NCBI RefSeq assembly: GCF_021130785.1
Contig: NC_060207.1
Span: 3,742,501-3,806,500 of the forward strand
Reading direction: 5' to 3'
From: Homalodisca vitripennis
Taxonomy: Eukaryota; Arthropoda; Insecta; Hemiptera; Cicadellidae
Length of the DNA stretch: 64,000 bases
Numbering within the stretch: position 1 is the stretch's first letter; every line of letters begins with the position of its first letter. The translations under genes were made by a program, and so were the position numbers. Below the pieces are notes generated by a model. The model did no database searches and was not told where the DNA came from. It saw only the letters and a program-made list of their open reading frames with translations. Positions 47,595 to 60,779 of the stretch are shown here, in pieces.

Positions 47595-48708
47595 ACTTTT
47601 ATAACTCATAAATCATAACCATTCTTTAATACTTTATCGACTTAGCTTTAACGAATCAGTCAAGGAGTTGTAAATTTTTGCTTTAGTTTGTGTGATTGGA
47701 TTTCTGTCGTTCTATATTACAAGCAGTTTTCGATATTTCTAAAGCAAAATGAACTTGTAAATTTAAATGGAACTTCATTTCTATATAGGCAACATCGAAT
47801 TCGATAATCGTATTTGTCACCTTTATGGGATTTGTTTGAGCGTTAGTGAAGGGTTTAAATTTCGTCTTATGGGTCAACATTATGGCATCGTCAAAATGTC
47901 AGAATAAATATTTTTTAAACAGAATAAAAGTAATCACATGACATTTTAATAAGTAAGCACTAAACCTAGTGACACGTATAGCAACAACCTCAGAGACGCT
48001 ACAGTAGTTACCCGTCAGTAGGTGGCTATTCTTATCTTGTCTAATATAGAACACTTAGTAGGAAAATTGAGTATTGACGGTTAACCTATACTATCACAAA
48101 CACTGGACCGTCCTTAATAAAACTTTTTTAATGAAACAAAAAACCTTTCAACTGATAAATAATTCCTTCTAGCGTTTCAAAAATGCTGGGTTTGGGCTTT
48201 TATCGAATTACATTTTGTGGTTTTGTCACGTCAAAAGTTTAAGTCAATCGTTACTAGTTGCTGTTTAGTTTTGAGCAGATCTACCCAATTGTATATAAGT
48301 CTGAGTTACCAGCACAAGATTATGCAGACTTTCATCAACAGCTACATACTACTTTGTTATAGAATACGTTAAAATGTGCTTGCACACATTTACAGTATAA
48401 AATATGTATCTTTTAAGTCTAACCCTGCCTACACTGAAATCTATGGAGATCTAAAATATTCTATAAATCTACTAAAATCTGATCAATCCCAGCTGTTGTT
48501 CGGAAACATTATGTGCACTCAAATAATTTCTTCTTCTTATAATGTAGGCTCTTTAAACCCCATTACTGGTTTAGTAATTATCTTTAGTTACTGTATTCAA
48601 TAGCAATTAACATATTTGCTTATGTTTCTGACAAATTTTATTTCACTTTAAACAACCAAAACCGTGTGTATAATATAAACACCCACATATTTAATTTAAC
48701 CCTGAAAT

Positions 48709-50873
48709 CGAATCTCATTTCGAGATACATACGAGTACTGACATTTGAGGTAACCATACTTGTCTTACCGTTCAGTAGTTAGTGATGCTGAATCTCATTT
48801 CGAGACACATACGAGTACTGACATTTGAGGTAACCATACTCGTCTTACCGTTCACTAGTTAGTGATGCTGAATCTCATTTCGAGACACATACGAGTACTG
48901 ACATTTGAGGTAACCAAACTTGTCTTACCGTTCAGTAGTTGGTGATGCTGAATCTCATTTCGAGACACATACGAGTACTGACATTTGAAGTAACCAAACT
49001 TGTCTTACCGTTCAGTAGTTAGTGATGCTGAATCTTATTTCGAGACACATACGAGTACTGACATTTGAGGTAACCAAACTTGTCTTACCGTTCAGTAGTT
49101 AGTGATGCTGAATCTCATTTCGAGACACATACGAGTACTGACATTTGAGGTAACCAAACTTGTCTTACCGTTCAGTAGTTAGTGATGCTGAATCTCATTT
49201 CGAGACACATACGAGTACTGACATTTGAGGTAACCAAACTTGTCTTACCGTTCAGTAGTTGGTGATGCTGAATCTCATTTCGAGACACATACGAGTACTG
49301 ACATTTGAAGTAACCAAACTAGTCTTACCGTTCAGTAGTTAGTGATGCTGAATCTCATTTCGAGACACATACGAGTACTGACATTTGAGGTAACCAAACT
49401 TGTCTTACCGTTCAGTAGTTAGTGATGCTGAATCTCATTTCGAGACACATACGAGTACTGACATTTGAAGTAACCAAACTTGTCTTACCGTTCAGTAGTT
49501 AGTGATGCTGAATCTCATTTCGAGACACATACGAGTACTGACATTTGAGGTAACCAAACTTGTCTTACCGTTCAGTAGTTAGTGATGCTCAATCTCATTT
49601 CGAGACACATACGAGTACTGACATTTGAGGTAACCAAACTTGTCTTACCGTTCAGTAGTTAGTGATGCTGAATCTCATTTCGAGACACATACGAGTACTG
49701 ACATTTGAGGTAACCAAACTCGTCTTACCGTTCAGTAGTTAGTGATGCTGAATCTCATTTCGAGACACATACGAGTACTGACATTTGAGGTAACCAAACT
49801 TGTCTTACCGTTCAGTAGTTAGTGATGCTGAATCTCATTTCGAGACACATACGAGTACTGACATTTGAGGTAACCAAACTTGTCTTACCGTTCAGTAGTT
49901 AGTGATGCTGAATCTCATTTCGAGACACATACGAGTACTGACATTTGAAGTAACCAAACTTGTCTTACCGTTCAGTAGTTAGTGATGCTGAATCTCATTT
50001 CGAGACACATACGAGTACTGACATTTGAGGTAACCAAACTTGTCTTACCGTTCAGTAGTTAGTGATGCTGAATCTCATTTCGAGACACATACGAGTACTG
50101 ACATTTGAAGTAACCAAACTTGTCTTACCGTTCAGTAGTTAGTGATGCTGAATCTCATTTCGAGACACATACGAGTACTGACATTTGAGGTAACCAAACT
50201 TGTCTTACCGTTCAGTAGTTAGTGATGCTGAATCTCATTTCGAGACACATACGAGTACTGACATTTGAAGTAACCAAACTTGTCTTACCGTTCAGTAGTT
50301 AGTGATGCTGAATCTCATTTCGAGACACATACGAGTACTGACATTTGAGGTAACCAAACTTGTCTTACCGTTCCAGTAGTTAGTGATGCTGAATCTCATT
50401 TCGAGACACATACGAGTACTGACATTTGAGGTAACCAAACTTGTCTTACCGTTCAGTAGTTAGTGATGCTGAATCTCATTTCGAGACACATACGAGTACT
50501 GACATTTGAAGTAACCAAACTCGTCTTACCGTTCAGTAGTTAGTGATGCTGAATCTCATTTCGAGACACATACGAGTACTGACATTTGAGGTAACCAAAC
50601 TTGTCTTACCGTTCACTAGTTAGTGATGCTGAATCTCATTTCGAGACACATACGAGTACTGACATTTGAAGTAACCAAACTTGTCTTACCGTTCAGTAGT
50701 TAGTGATGCTGAATCTCATTTCGAGACACATACGAGTACTGACATTTGAGGTAACCAAACTCGTCTTACCGTTCAGTAGTTAGTGATGCTCAATCTCATT
50801 TCGAGACACATACGAGTACTGACATTTGAGGTAACCACACTCGTCTTACCGTTCAGTAGTTAGCGATGCTGAA
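48709..50873. repeat. 80-bp satellite array, about 27 copies
   Basis: Unit: 'gaatctcatttcgagacaca', 'tacgagtactgacatttgag', 'gtaaccaaacttgtcttacc' and 'gttcagtagttagtgatgct'. Spacing is exactly 80 bp except for one extra C near 50373. The ttgagg/ttgaag site alternates from copy to copy over much of 49860-50750, a 160-bp dimer. 'cgatgctgaaag' ends the array. Confidence 0.97.
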
Positions 50874-51561
50874 AGTCAACAACTTTGTGAGCGACAGTTA
50901 AACTTGTTATCAACTGCCAGTTATTCGATACTTCCCAAGTCTTGACGCTTACTGACATGTAACCTTTGAATTTGTAAACTTCGAGTGCGATATTTGAAGT
51001 CGCTGATACAACTTAGTTAAGCCCACTTTATGTGTATCGATCAACACGACGTTTGCTCAAATGCCCGTTAACTTGCAAGGGAAAGCGAGATTTATGTCTG
51101 TTTCACCTTAAATTATTCAAACTAGGAGAGTGGCACTGATACTAAAGGAATCTGACACTTTGTACTCCGGGATAGTGAACAAAATAATTAATTACCTGTA
51201 TCCCCTCCCAGTTCCCGTAAATTCTCTCAAATTTCAGATCAGTTAGGTGACAAATATTCAATCTACTACAAGTTATTATGCATAATGAACATATAATTCC
51301 ATTACTCTCAAACCCTATTCAAGGAATAATCGATCAGAAACCGTGTGAACATGTTTTCTTTCTGACGATAGCTAACTGCATATTACTGACAGTCCACCCT
51401 TTGTCAGTGACAGACTATCTTACCTGACAACGTGTTTACTGCTGAATCCCAGGGCAACCAACACACGACTCACGCAAAATAAGATAAATAATGATGTATT
51501 CTTTACCGATCCGATTGCTGGAATATAAATGCTCATCACTCAAACATATAGAAAACAACCA
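50874..51561. other. Stretch without a recognised gene
   Basis: Unique DNA between arrays, no motif seen. Confidence 0.5.
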
Positions 51562-51825
51562 ACAAATGTGTCTGAACTATATATTCGTATATTTTTAAAA
51601 GGTTTAGGAAAGTAACTTTCCAGTTCATCCTTGAAGTAACTGCGATTGCCACATGCATACAGTTACAGTACTTCTCGGTGTAAGATGGCAGACAAATGTG
51701 CCTGAACTATACATTCGTATATTTTTAAAAGGTTTAGGAAAGTAACTTTCCAGTTCATCCTTGAAGTAACTGCGATTGCCACATGCATACAGTTACAGTA
51801 CTTCTCGGTGTAAGATGGCAGACAA
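51562..51825. repeat. 130-bp tandem duplication
   Basis: Two almost identical copies from 'caaatgtgtctgaactatat' (51563) and 'caaatgtgcctgaactatac' (51693). Confidence 0.95.
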
Positions 51826-53034
51826 AGTTTATCTTGACTAACCAAAGAGTGCAAGCAAGGTTCTTCTCTTTCTCATCAATTTGTGTAACAGGAAATCAGT
51901 TTTATGTTATTATTATTATTTTGTTAAGATTTTGGTTTTAATTTAATTCCCTATTTCTCCACAATCACTAAGTTGTAATCCCTAAAATACAATAACCTAT
52001 TCTAAAAATGCTTGTTCGTATTTTACAAATTCTTTAGTCTTCATTAAACACCCTTTTGCAAATTATGATTAGTTTTAATTTTTACTCGAATAATATTTTA
52101 ATCAATATTTGAAAGAAAACACTTATTCTATAATTTAAATTTTTAATTAAATAAAATTAAAACTTTATTCTGACGCACTAAACCCCTTGTTACATGGCAA
52201 CCTCTCAGTCATCAGTGGCCATGCATTGCTGTTGAACCGTGAATGCCCAGGGTTTTCTGAAGAAACTAGTACTGTGTTTCAAGGTTGCATCCACTTTAGT
52301 TTCGGAACGTCATGTTAAGTCCCCTATTAATTGCCTCAAGGATTGTTGTATTTTATGTACCAATGAATTTGCTTAATGAATAACTCCTTCTTACTGATTT
52401 ATTTTTATTGTATCTAAAATGGAATGTGACAAAACAAGTTATACTAAGAACTGAATATTACCAAGTAAAAAATCTTAAAGTTCACAGATTTTTAGCCAAA
52501 GCGGTGCTACTTGAAATGAAGCTATCGATGAAAATACATTCAAGGAGGAGTCGGCAGGTAAACACGATTCTTTATCGATCCCAGTACATGGAAGTTAATA
52601 TTGCGTGAGCTCTTTGTTCCCATTCTGGGTTATCCGCATCGGTTACCATTCATTCTTTGCTAACAAATCTGGGCCACCTACTTGATCTAAGCTGGCAATA
52701 CAAAGAAATGTTTTCCATCCATTTAGGCCGAAGATATTTGTACAAACATGAGAATTATGAGTGTATTTTATGCTTCATAAAAACAAAAATGAGCGTTGAT
52801 GAATCCATGACCGTAAATAATGCTTCATTTAAATCAGGATTGCCGCCTGATATTTTTTAAATAATGCAAAATCGTAAATTACATTTAATTATTTTTCATG
52901 TATTAACGGTGAAACTTACTTTTCCCATCAGAAATCATCATTCTCACCACATTGTTTCTGTATCTGGATACAACAAAATAAACTGGATAAAACGAAATAA
53001 GCTCACTTCTCATTAATTTCCCAATTTACAGTTA
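51826..53034. other. Stretch without a recognised gene
   Basis: ORFs at 52408-52608 and 52657-52860 have mixed composition but no motif I recognise. Confidence 0.45.
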
Positions 53035-53460
53035 GACAGAAAGTTGAAATCTGGCTCACGTACGCCTCATAACTTAAATAGAAAACTAAGGTAGTTTATT
53101 TTCGCAAAAATTAAACATCCGTCGGAATTGAAATAGAGTTTCAACCCCTAGAAGAACTATATTTTTATCTTCCCGATAGTCTTCCATTATAGAATTAATA
53201 ATACACGTGACCTAAGCTCTCAGCAGACAATGCAAATAATTTTCATGATGATAACACCATAAGTGCTGAAATATGGTTGCAACATATATAAAAACTGTAT
53301 TTTTTCACCTTCCTGTCCTAGAATGGTTAAATTTGATAAGTATGTGTATATGAACTCAACAGACTACGGAGTTACGGAAATAAATTATACCAGTGGCCGG
53401 AAATATACGCCTTTTTACCAAAGAAAACTCCCAGATATTTGGTTTTGTATCAGGCCAATA
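53035..53460 (+). repeat. Interspersed repeat copy (partner 46880-47185, inverted)
   Basis: Begins with 'agttgaaatctggctcacgt' and continues through 'cccctagaagaactatattt'. A second internal cycle near 53310 ('tcctagaatggttaaatttg') suggests subrepeats within the element. The ORF at 53263-53505 lies inside and is not supported as a gene. Confidence 0.45.
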
Positions 53461-53913
53461 ATGCAAACACTGCTACGGCTTTGGAGTACCTATTTTCTTG
53501 ATTGAATCAACAATGCAATCAATACTACAGCACCGGAAATAATTTAGAAACTAAGAAGATTATAAAAGTGAACTTTAGAAGACCGGTTGAGTAAATATTT
53601 TTTATCGTAGAAACAAAGCAAACGCTGTCATTGCGCGTGTAAAATTGATTCGAACCATAAATGCTTCATCGCGCGGTACATATGAATTAACAGTCAGTGG
53701 CAAATTTATTTCATTTTTAAAACACTTAACAATAAAAATTAAATAGTTGGATGGTTGTAATTTCTGTAGTACAAACATGTTTTACACCACAAAGCATAAT
53801 TGATTTATTCAAATTGTTTGATGCGCTTTGCTAGTATTTGAAAATTAATATTAATTCTATAACACTTACATTTTTAGGTAACTTACGTATCTTTTGTGTA
53901 CAATAATGTTATC
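53461..53913. other. AT-rich stretch, nothing recognised
   Basis: No motif or repeat seen. Confidence 0.5.
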
Positions 53914-56005
53914 CAGAACAATATATAAATATTTATGAAACAATTTGTAATCATTTATAAATTACACGTGTGGCTTAATGAACAAGGGGCGATCATGATT
54001 AAATATTCCACTTCAAGATAAAAGTACACAAAACCCAGTAATATGTAAATATTTATGACACAATTTGTAATCATTTATAAATTACACGTGCGGCTTAATG
54101 AACAAGGGGGCGATCATGATTAAATATTCCATTTCAAGATAAAAGTACACAAAACCCAGTAATATGTAAATATTTAATGAAACAATTTGTAATCATTTAT
54201 AAATTACACGTGTGGCTTAATGAACAAGGGGCGATCATGATTAAATATTCCATTTCAAGATAAAAGTACACAAAACCCAGTAATATGTAAATATTTATGA
54301 AACAATTTGTAATCATTTATAAATTACACGTGTGGCTTAATGAACAAGGGGCGATCATGATTAAATATTCCATTTCAAGATAAAAGTACACAAAACCCAG
54401 TAATATGTAAATATTTATGAAACAATTTGTAATCATTTATAAATTACACGTGCGGCTTAATGAACAAGGGGGCGATCATGATTAAATATTCCATTTCAAG
54501 ATAAAAGTACACAAAACCCAGTAATATGTAAATATTTATGAAACAATTTGTAATCATTTATAAATTACACGTGCGGCTTAATGAACAAGGGGGCGATCAT
54601 GATTAAATATTCCATTTCAAGATAAAAGTACACAAAACCCAGTAATATGTAAATATTTATGAAACAATTTGTAATCATTTATAAATTACACGTGCGGCTT
54701 AATGAACAAGGGGGCGATCATGATTAAATATTCCATTTCAAGATAAAAGTACACACAAAACCCAGTAATATGTAAATATTTATGAAACAATTTGTAATCA
54801 TTTATAAATTACACGTGCGGCTTAAATGAACAAGGGGGCGATCATGATTAAATATTCCATTTCAAGATAAAAGTACACAAAACCCAGTAATATGTAAATA
54901 TTTATGAAACAATTTGTAATCATTTATAAATTACACGTGCGGCTTAATGAACAAGGGGGCGATCATGATTAAATATTCCATTTCAAGATAAAAGTACACA
55001 AAACCCAGTAATATGTTAAATATTTATGAAACAATTTGTAATCATTTATAAATTACACGTGCGGCTTAATGAACAAGGGGGCGATCATGATTAAATATTC
55101 CATTTCAAGATAAAAGTACACAAAACCCAGTAATATGTAAATATTTATGAAACAATTTGTAATCATTTATAAATTACACGTGCGGCTTAATGAACAAGGG
55201 GGCGATCATGATTAAATATTCCACTTCAAGATAAAAGTACACAAAACCCAGTAATATGTAAATATTTATGAAACAATTTGTAATCATTTATAAATTACAC
55301 GTGCGGCTTAATGAACAAAGGGGCGATCATGATTAAATATTCCATTTCAAGATAAAAGTACACAAAACCCAGTAATATGTAAATATTTATGAAACAAATT
55401 TGTAATCATTTATAAATTACAACGTGCGGCTTAATGAACAAGGGGGCGATCATGATTAAATATTCCATTTCAAGATAAAAGTACACAAAACCCAGTAATA
55501 TGTAAATATTTTGAAACAATTTGTAATCATTTATAAATTACACGTGCGGCTTAATGAACAAAATGATTAAATATTCCATTTCAAGATAAAAGTACACAAA
55601 ACCCAGTAATATGTTTTTATAAATTACACGTGATAATGATTATGTAAAATACCCCAATTTGTAATCATTTATAAATTACACGTGCGGCTTAATGAACAAG
55701 GGGGCGATCATGATTAAATATTCCATTTCAAGATAAAAGTACACAAAACCCAGTAATATGTAAATATTTATGAAACAATTTGTAATCATTTATAAATTAC
55801 ACGTGCGGCTTAATGAACAAGGGGGCGATCATGATTAAATATTCCATTTCAAGATAAAAGTACACAAAACCCAGTAATATGTAAATATTTATGAAACAAT
55901 TTGTAATCATTTATAAATTACACGTGCGGCTTAATGAACAAGGGGGCGATCATGATTAAATATTCCATTTCAAGATAAAAGTACACAAAACCCAGTAATA
56001 TGTAA
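53914..56005. repeat. ~121-bp satellite array, about 17 copies, with E-box per unit
   Basis: Unit: 'taaatatttatgaaacaatt', 'tgtaatcatttataaattac', 'acgtgcggcttaatgaacaa', 'gggggcgatcatgattaaat', 'attccatttcaagataaaag' and 'tacacaaaacccagtaatat'. Every copy has the palindrome CACGTG. Single-base indels in A, T, C and G runs are frequent. Between about 55560 and 55680 copies are truncated and rearranged ('tatgtttttataaattacac', 'gtgataatgattatg'), after which regular copies resume. Confidence 0.95.
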
Positions 56006-57157
56006 AACCCCTTTTACACAGTTAAAGTTGAGGGTAGTGAAGAGATGAAGTTGTGAGTTCAGACTGAAAAGGTCAGCAAAAACAAAAACCTGTGGTTTGA
56101 AATTCAACAACTCTGAAAGCACAGTAATTACTGTTTGTTTGTCCGGTTTCGAATCTGACCCTTCACTTTAAGTGTGTTATATTCCCATGTATCACGTTAC
56201 AGTACTCTCCTTTTGAAATATTTGACATAGATTACAATTTAAATAAAGAGTTATTATTTGAATTAATACTTTCCAAAACGTACAGATTTCAGTAAAATTC
56301 ACTAATCGTTTACTCAAAAGTTCTATGCATCTTTCTCTTAGGAGCTGGAAACACTGCCGGCCCCATAAGAACAATATTATAAACATAATGCTCTTTTGCG
56401 ACCTTAATTTTGGTAGTTGAATTATGGAAGATATTTCATTATAAAGATATAATTAATGCATATCCAACAAATATCTTGTTAATTTATTCAGAATATGATC
56501 TGAAATATTTTTACAAATACACGTTTGAATATTCAATAAATTAAACTTGACAAAAAATGTTTAAACGTTTGAATGCGTATTTATAAAATCATATTTTTAA
56601 AACGAGGCCTCTCTCTTAACGCTACGATAAACAATAAGAGAGTAAACATTCACGAGATTTAACATTGTTCTTGTGAGGAAACCCCCAGGCCGTGTCACTG
56701 TAGCCGGCCATGTGTATCTTCGATCCTACATTTTGTCTTTTAAATAAGCTTGTTTAACCTCACATGCAGTGAGAACATAGCAAACATTTATGTTAATAAT
56801 ATTCAAGAGTTTTTAATCGATAGCGAAATGCCATCGAATTATGAGTGTCTTGTCATTAGTAGCGTATGTTTTATTGTATGTCAACACGTAACAGGAAGTG
56901 GCCTTGAAGCAAATATCGCTAAGCTCTAAGACAATGTCGGTGCGCCCTGGGGACATGCGATAGAGAATTTCCTCAAGGGAAATCTACACTGGTTGTGGCA
57001 TCATCTAATTGAAACATGAAACAACATGTTGTGGTCATCGCTGGATGCGTAACGTACAAAATAACCTATTACTGACCGCTAACTGTTTAGTTTCAGGAAT
57101 GAATTGCAGATTAAGCTTATGTTGGTAGAATTGTTAAATTAATCCCTGTGTTGGTAA
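56006..57157. other. Stretch without a recognised gene
   Basis: A segment near 56140 ('ccggtttcgaatctgaccc') recalls a tRNA B box but lacks an A box at the right distance. Nothing else seen. Confidence 0.45.
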
Positions 57158-57440
57158 CTGGCTGAGCGTTATCAAACCCCCCTAGGCCCCCTCAACCACT
57201 CAAGGCTCTAGAAAAACTCTCTGTGTGTCTGTCTGTCTACTCGGTATCTCGAAAACAAACAGACCTAAAGACAAAAAATTACGATGAAACATCTTTTTTA
57301 CACTATGAACATTTAGTTTGAAGATGGTGCATGTCACTCCATGAAGTTTTAATGAACGTTAGTGAACATGTGTTATAGGTCTCGCGGTAACCATGATGAA
57401 CACGAGAAAATATCAGAATATATATATATATATATATTTA
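57158..57440 (+). repeat. Dispersed family copy, most complete
   Basis: Order of parts: 'aactggctgagcgttatcaa', 'cactcaaggctctagaaaaa', 'gtgtctgtctgtctactcgg', 'tatctcgaaaacaaacagac', 'attacgatgaaacatc', 'gaagatggtgcatgtcactc', then a short AT run at 57419-57438. No coding frame is visible. Confidence 0.6.
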
Positions 57441-57785
57441 TAAATAAACTCAGTACTATCATATGAGATATTCACATACATCAACTTTTGGTGACTTTCT
57501 GTGTAGACTTTCATTATTTAAAAATGCAAAAACTTAAAACAAACTCATAAAATTAAACTCAATAAACAAAAATGTGTATATCATGAAAAGTCGTTATAGT
57601 TTACGAGTCAGTACGCTAGCACAATTTGTCTTTTGTCTGCTGAGGAAATATGTGTTTCCTTTCTTATGATTTTTGCCTGTCGTCAGGACATCTCAAGAAC
57701 AAAGATAGTAAGAGTCATGACATTTTTCATGCAATCTCAGCGAAGCCTCTTACGTTTCAAGTACACATCTAAACTTATACATCAC

Positions 57786-57786
<1 letters not shown>
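57441..57786. other. AT-rich stretch, nothing recognised
   Basis: 'aactcagtactatcatatga' resembles a segment at 60500-60525, so the dispersed element may extend here. Confidence 0.4.

Positions 57787-57840
<54 letters not shown>
57787..57840. repeat. (AT)n microsatellite
   Basis: TA dinucleotide run with one G. Confidence 0.95.
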
Positions 57841-58178
57841 AACAATATACAGCCTTTTAGAGATAAGTAAAATTTTACGTTTTCATCAATAATGCTAAAC
57901 AATAAGAAATTCACGTAGTGTCATTTTTAGGTTTTCTTAAATACGTTGTACAGTAGGGCCTAGTGCCATATTCTTTTTACTTACAGTACGTATGTATGTC
58001 CTGTTATACCAGTATCCTTAGAGTACGTAGGCATTTTTGCAGAAAAAGTAAGTTTCTTGACTCAAATCATTAAAAAAACAGTTACTTGTATCCTATATAT
58101 ATAACTTGTGTGACATATGGTATATAAGCTAGTACTCTGCCAGATATCAAACATTATGGTAACAGCAGAGAGATTGCT

Positions 58179-58390
58179 ATCACACACGGCATCTGAGCAC
58201 ATCCCTTAGGAATATACTTCGTCTGCATTACCTGTTGCCAAACGAAACACGTATATAGCTGTCCAGTTATCTCAACTGGACCAGCGGGAGTTTACCGAGA
58301 ATACAGGTGTATCACACACGGTATCTGAGTACATCCCTTAGGAACATACCTCGTCTGCAGTACCTATTGGCAAACGAAAAACGTATATCC
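58179..58390. repeat. 132-bp tandem repeat, 1.6 copies
   Basis: 'atcacacacgg.atctgag.ac' followed by 'atcccttaggaa.atac' recurs at 58179 and 58311; 'caaacgaaa.acgtatat' closes both copies. Confidence 0.9.
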
Positions 58391-58646
58391 TCCATATCCT
58401 TACAGAAATACGATTTTAATGAGGCCATTAGTCAGTTCTTATTTCACTTTGGATATTTAATAATTGTTTTTTCTTAAACAACCCTGTTTATCTGAACGAA
58501 GACGAAGACGAGACGAACAACAAAACACAAGTTCTGTCACTATTACTAAACGGCCTTGTCCTCTTTATGAGACCAATCAATCGACAACTTCAGATGTCGG
58601 AAGCTCAGAGAAGTAGGCGTATAGGAGTATGCAAAATATAAACAGG

Positions 58647-59100
58647 TATATCACCGCTTAGCGAATGTGAACATGGATATTGACTCTCGATACATGTTAC
58701 ACACATGAGTGTCTATCTACGGCAGTTTATTGGTCAGCAGCGTAGCTCTTATTTGGTTGGCCGGACACTTGTACTTAGAAGCTTCCTTCCGCCTATGGAT
58801 ATATAACCGCTTAGGGAATTTGAATATGGATATTGACTCTCGATACATTTTATACGCATGAGTGTCTATCTACGGCAGTTTATTGGTCAGCAGCGTAGCT
58901 CTTATTTGGTTGGCCGGACACTTGTACTTAGAAGCTTCCTTCCGCCTATGGATATATAACCGCTTAGGGAATTTGAATATGGATATTGACTCTCGATACA
59001 TGTTACACGCATGAGTGTCTATCTACGGCAGTTTATTGGTCAGCAGCGTAGCTCTTATTTGGTTGGCCGGACACTAGTACTTAGAAGCTTCCTCCCTCCT
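58647..59100. repeat. 153-bp tandem array, 3 copies
   Basis: 'tgactctcgatacat' recurs at 58681, 58834 and 58987. Each copy contains 'gtgtctatctacggcagttt', 'attggtcagcagcgtagctc' and 'ttggttggccggacact'. Confidence 0.95.
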
Positions 59101-59389
59101 CGCTACTTCAATCTTGTCTCATGTAGTCCACGTTATTTATTAAGGACAACCGTGAATTTACGTAGTATAAAATAGGTAGGAGTACGTTGGACCATGTGTT
59201 ACGTAACCAACTTTACTTTTTTTTTAAGCAATGGGCATTTTCTCTACGCATGCTGGTGGGATATGATTCATAGTATTGTCCGTAAAATCCTCGCTACTAA
59301 AAATATTAAAGCTATCTCATAATCATGCTAGGATAGCTGCTCAGCCCTCGGTCCTCCAGATGTTTCTATGGCATGGAAGTATTCCCGCC

Positions 59390-59620
59390 GGTATCCTTGC
59401 CAGGTAAGAAACATTTCGTTGAATTAAATGCAATACATGCACCATCATCGAACTCGATCTTGGCTATGAATAACTAAAAAAGAAAATTCATGCAAAATTT
59501 CAGGATTATAGCTCAAGTCGTTTTCAAAACAACCTGTAGATCGGAAGAAAAGGGGAATTTTTTCCAGCCCCTGAGTAATACATTTCGCTAACGCTGAGCC
59601 AATAATAATCTATGCATTTT
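59390..59620 (-). repeat. Dispersed family copy, reverse orientation
   Basis: Read on the minus strand: 'ttggctcagcgttagcgaaa', 'tactcaggggctggaaaaa', then 'gatcgagttcgatgatggtg' followed by 'catg', the same order as at 57158. Confidence 0.55.
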
Positions 59621-60359
59621 TTAAATCTCTTGCTTTGTCAAAAATAACGATTAACTAAGGTACATAACATTATGGTATAGTATATTTTGTAAATAGAACA
59701 GTACTTTGAGTAATGAGTAATTGAACTAATTATTAGCAATGTGCACGGTATGTGTAGCCTGTCAATTTATAATCCTCTCCAAGCGAGTAAAGTACCAGTA
59801 GCAGTTCACGATATAAATACTTGACACAAATGTTCAACCAAAGTCTTGACAGCTATTCATCTCAGAGAATTCGCAATCTCGAGAGTGGAGCATTCTTACA
59901 ACAGTTCTAAAGAGGTCGCTCGTAAAACAAGTGTAACGGTTCACAGATGCCTGTGTCACTCCCAGGCTCTTAGCGTAATCTACATTTCCGTTACATTTAT
60001 CATAACGTCTTCAGGCTACAACAGGAATTCTCGATCTCAACGTATCTACTGGTTGAGAGAACTAAAACCATGATTATCTAAATATTAAATTAAGTATTAC
60101 AAACCACTGTTAATTAGTTTAATTTGGGTTATAGGTAGAAAGACTGTTCAGACATTAGTGGAAAAAGTATATCCAATCGTTTTCAGCATAATTTTAATAT
60201 GAAACAACTTCAACATTCTGTTTATGTATATGCAAATATAAACAAAATTTAAAGTTATATTTGATGCTGAACTATTAAGCCAACTCCTGGCATAATTTCA
60301 AGATGATGTTTGAGTAATATTATTCTTTGACTCAAATTCAAATTTTCCTTTCACTTTAA

Positions 60360-60530
60360 AAACACTTTATGCCCATGTAAAAGTAATCAAAGAAGGAAAA
60401 CACAAAAATGGGTTTAATTGACACCATCTTTACTTTGGTCTTACAGATGGCTACGATTTCATCTAGAAAATCATATGATAAATAAACATACATAATGAAC
60501 AAACTGAGTGCTATCATAGGACATCTTAAC
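60360..60530 (-). repeat. Dispersed family copy, reverse orientation, diverged
   Basis: Minus strand has 'gatgaaatcgtagccatc' and 'aaagatggtgtcaatt', resembling the tail of the family; identification is weak. Confidence 0.3.
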
Positions 60531-60779
60531 ATATGACAAAGTAACACACGCAAGAAGATACCAAACTATCGACAAGATACCTCACAAACATTCATCTGTA
60601 GAATTTAAAATTTAGAGTCAAACTTAATTTTTACATAGACCTGAATAAAGTTTTCGACGCCCATCATCCATCCATGTGATTTGACTGATTGTTATTAATC
60701 TTATCACTCAGTAGACTGGCACGAATTCGCTTTAGCCTGCCGGGGGTAACTAAATATGTTCACTGAATCACTGAATTTA

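Larger units (their letters stand above)
46506..48708. other. AT-rich stretch made partly of dispersed repeats
   Basis: Contains arm 2 of the inverted pair, a family copy at 46880-47185 and copy 2 of the direct repeat. From 47600 to 48708 nothing was recognised; ORFs at 47683-47880 and 48376-48603 have no motif. Confidence 0.5.
59101..60779. other. Stretch with reverse-oriented dispersed repeats
   Basis: Two minus-strand copies of the dispersed family lie here (next two entries). The ORF at 59846-60073 has no recognisable motif. Confidence 0.45.

Noticed and set aside
48709..50873. CRISPR-like array
   Set aside because: The whole 80-bp unit is repeated with no unique spacers, in a eukaryotic context; the same holds for the other arrays.
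52408..52860. Two adjacent plus-strand ORFs as exons of a host gene
   Set aside because: Protein-like composition, but no recognised motif and no convincing splice sites joining them.
56128..56165. tRNA-related sequence ('ggtttcgaatctgacc' resembles a B box)
   Set aside because: No matching A box upstream and no acceptor stem.
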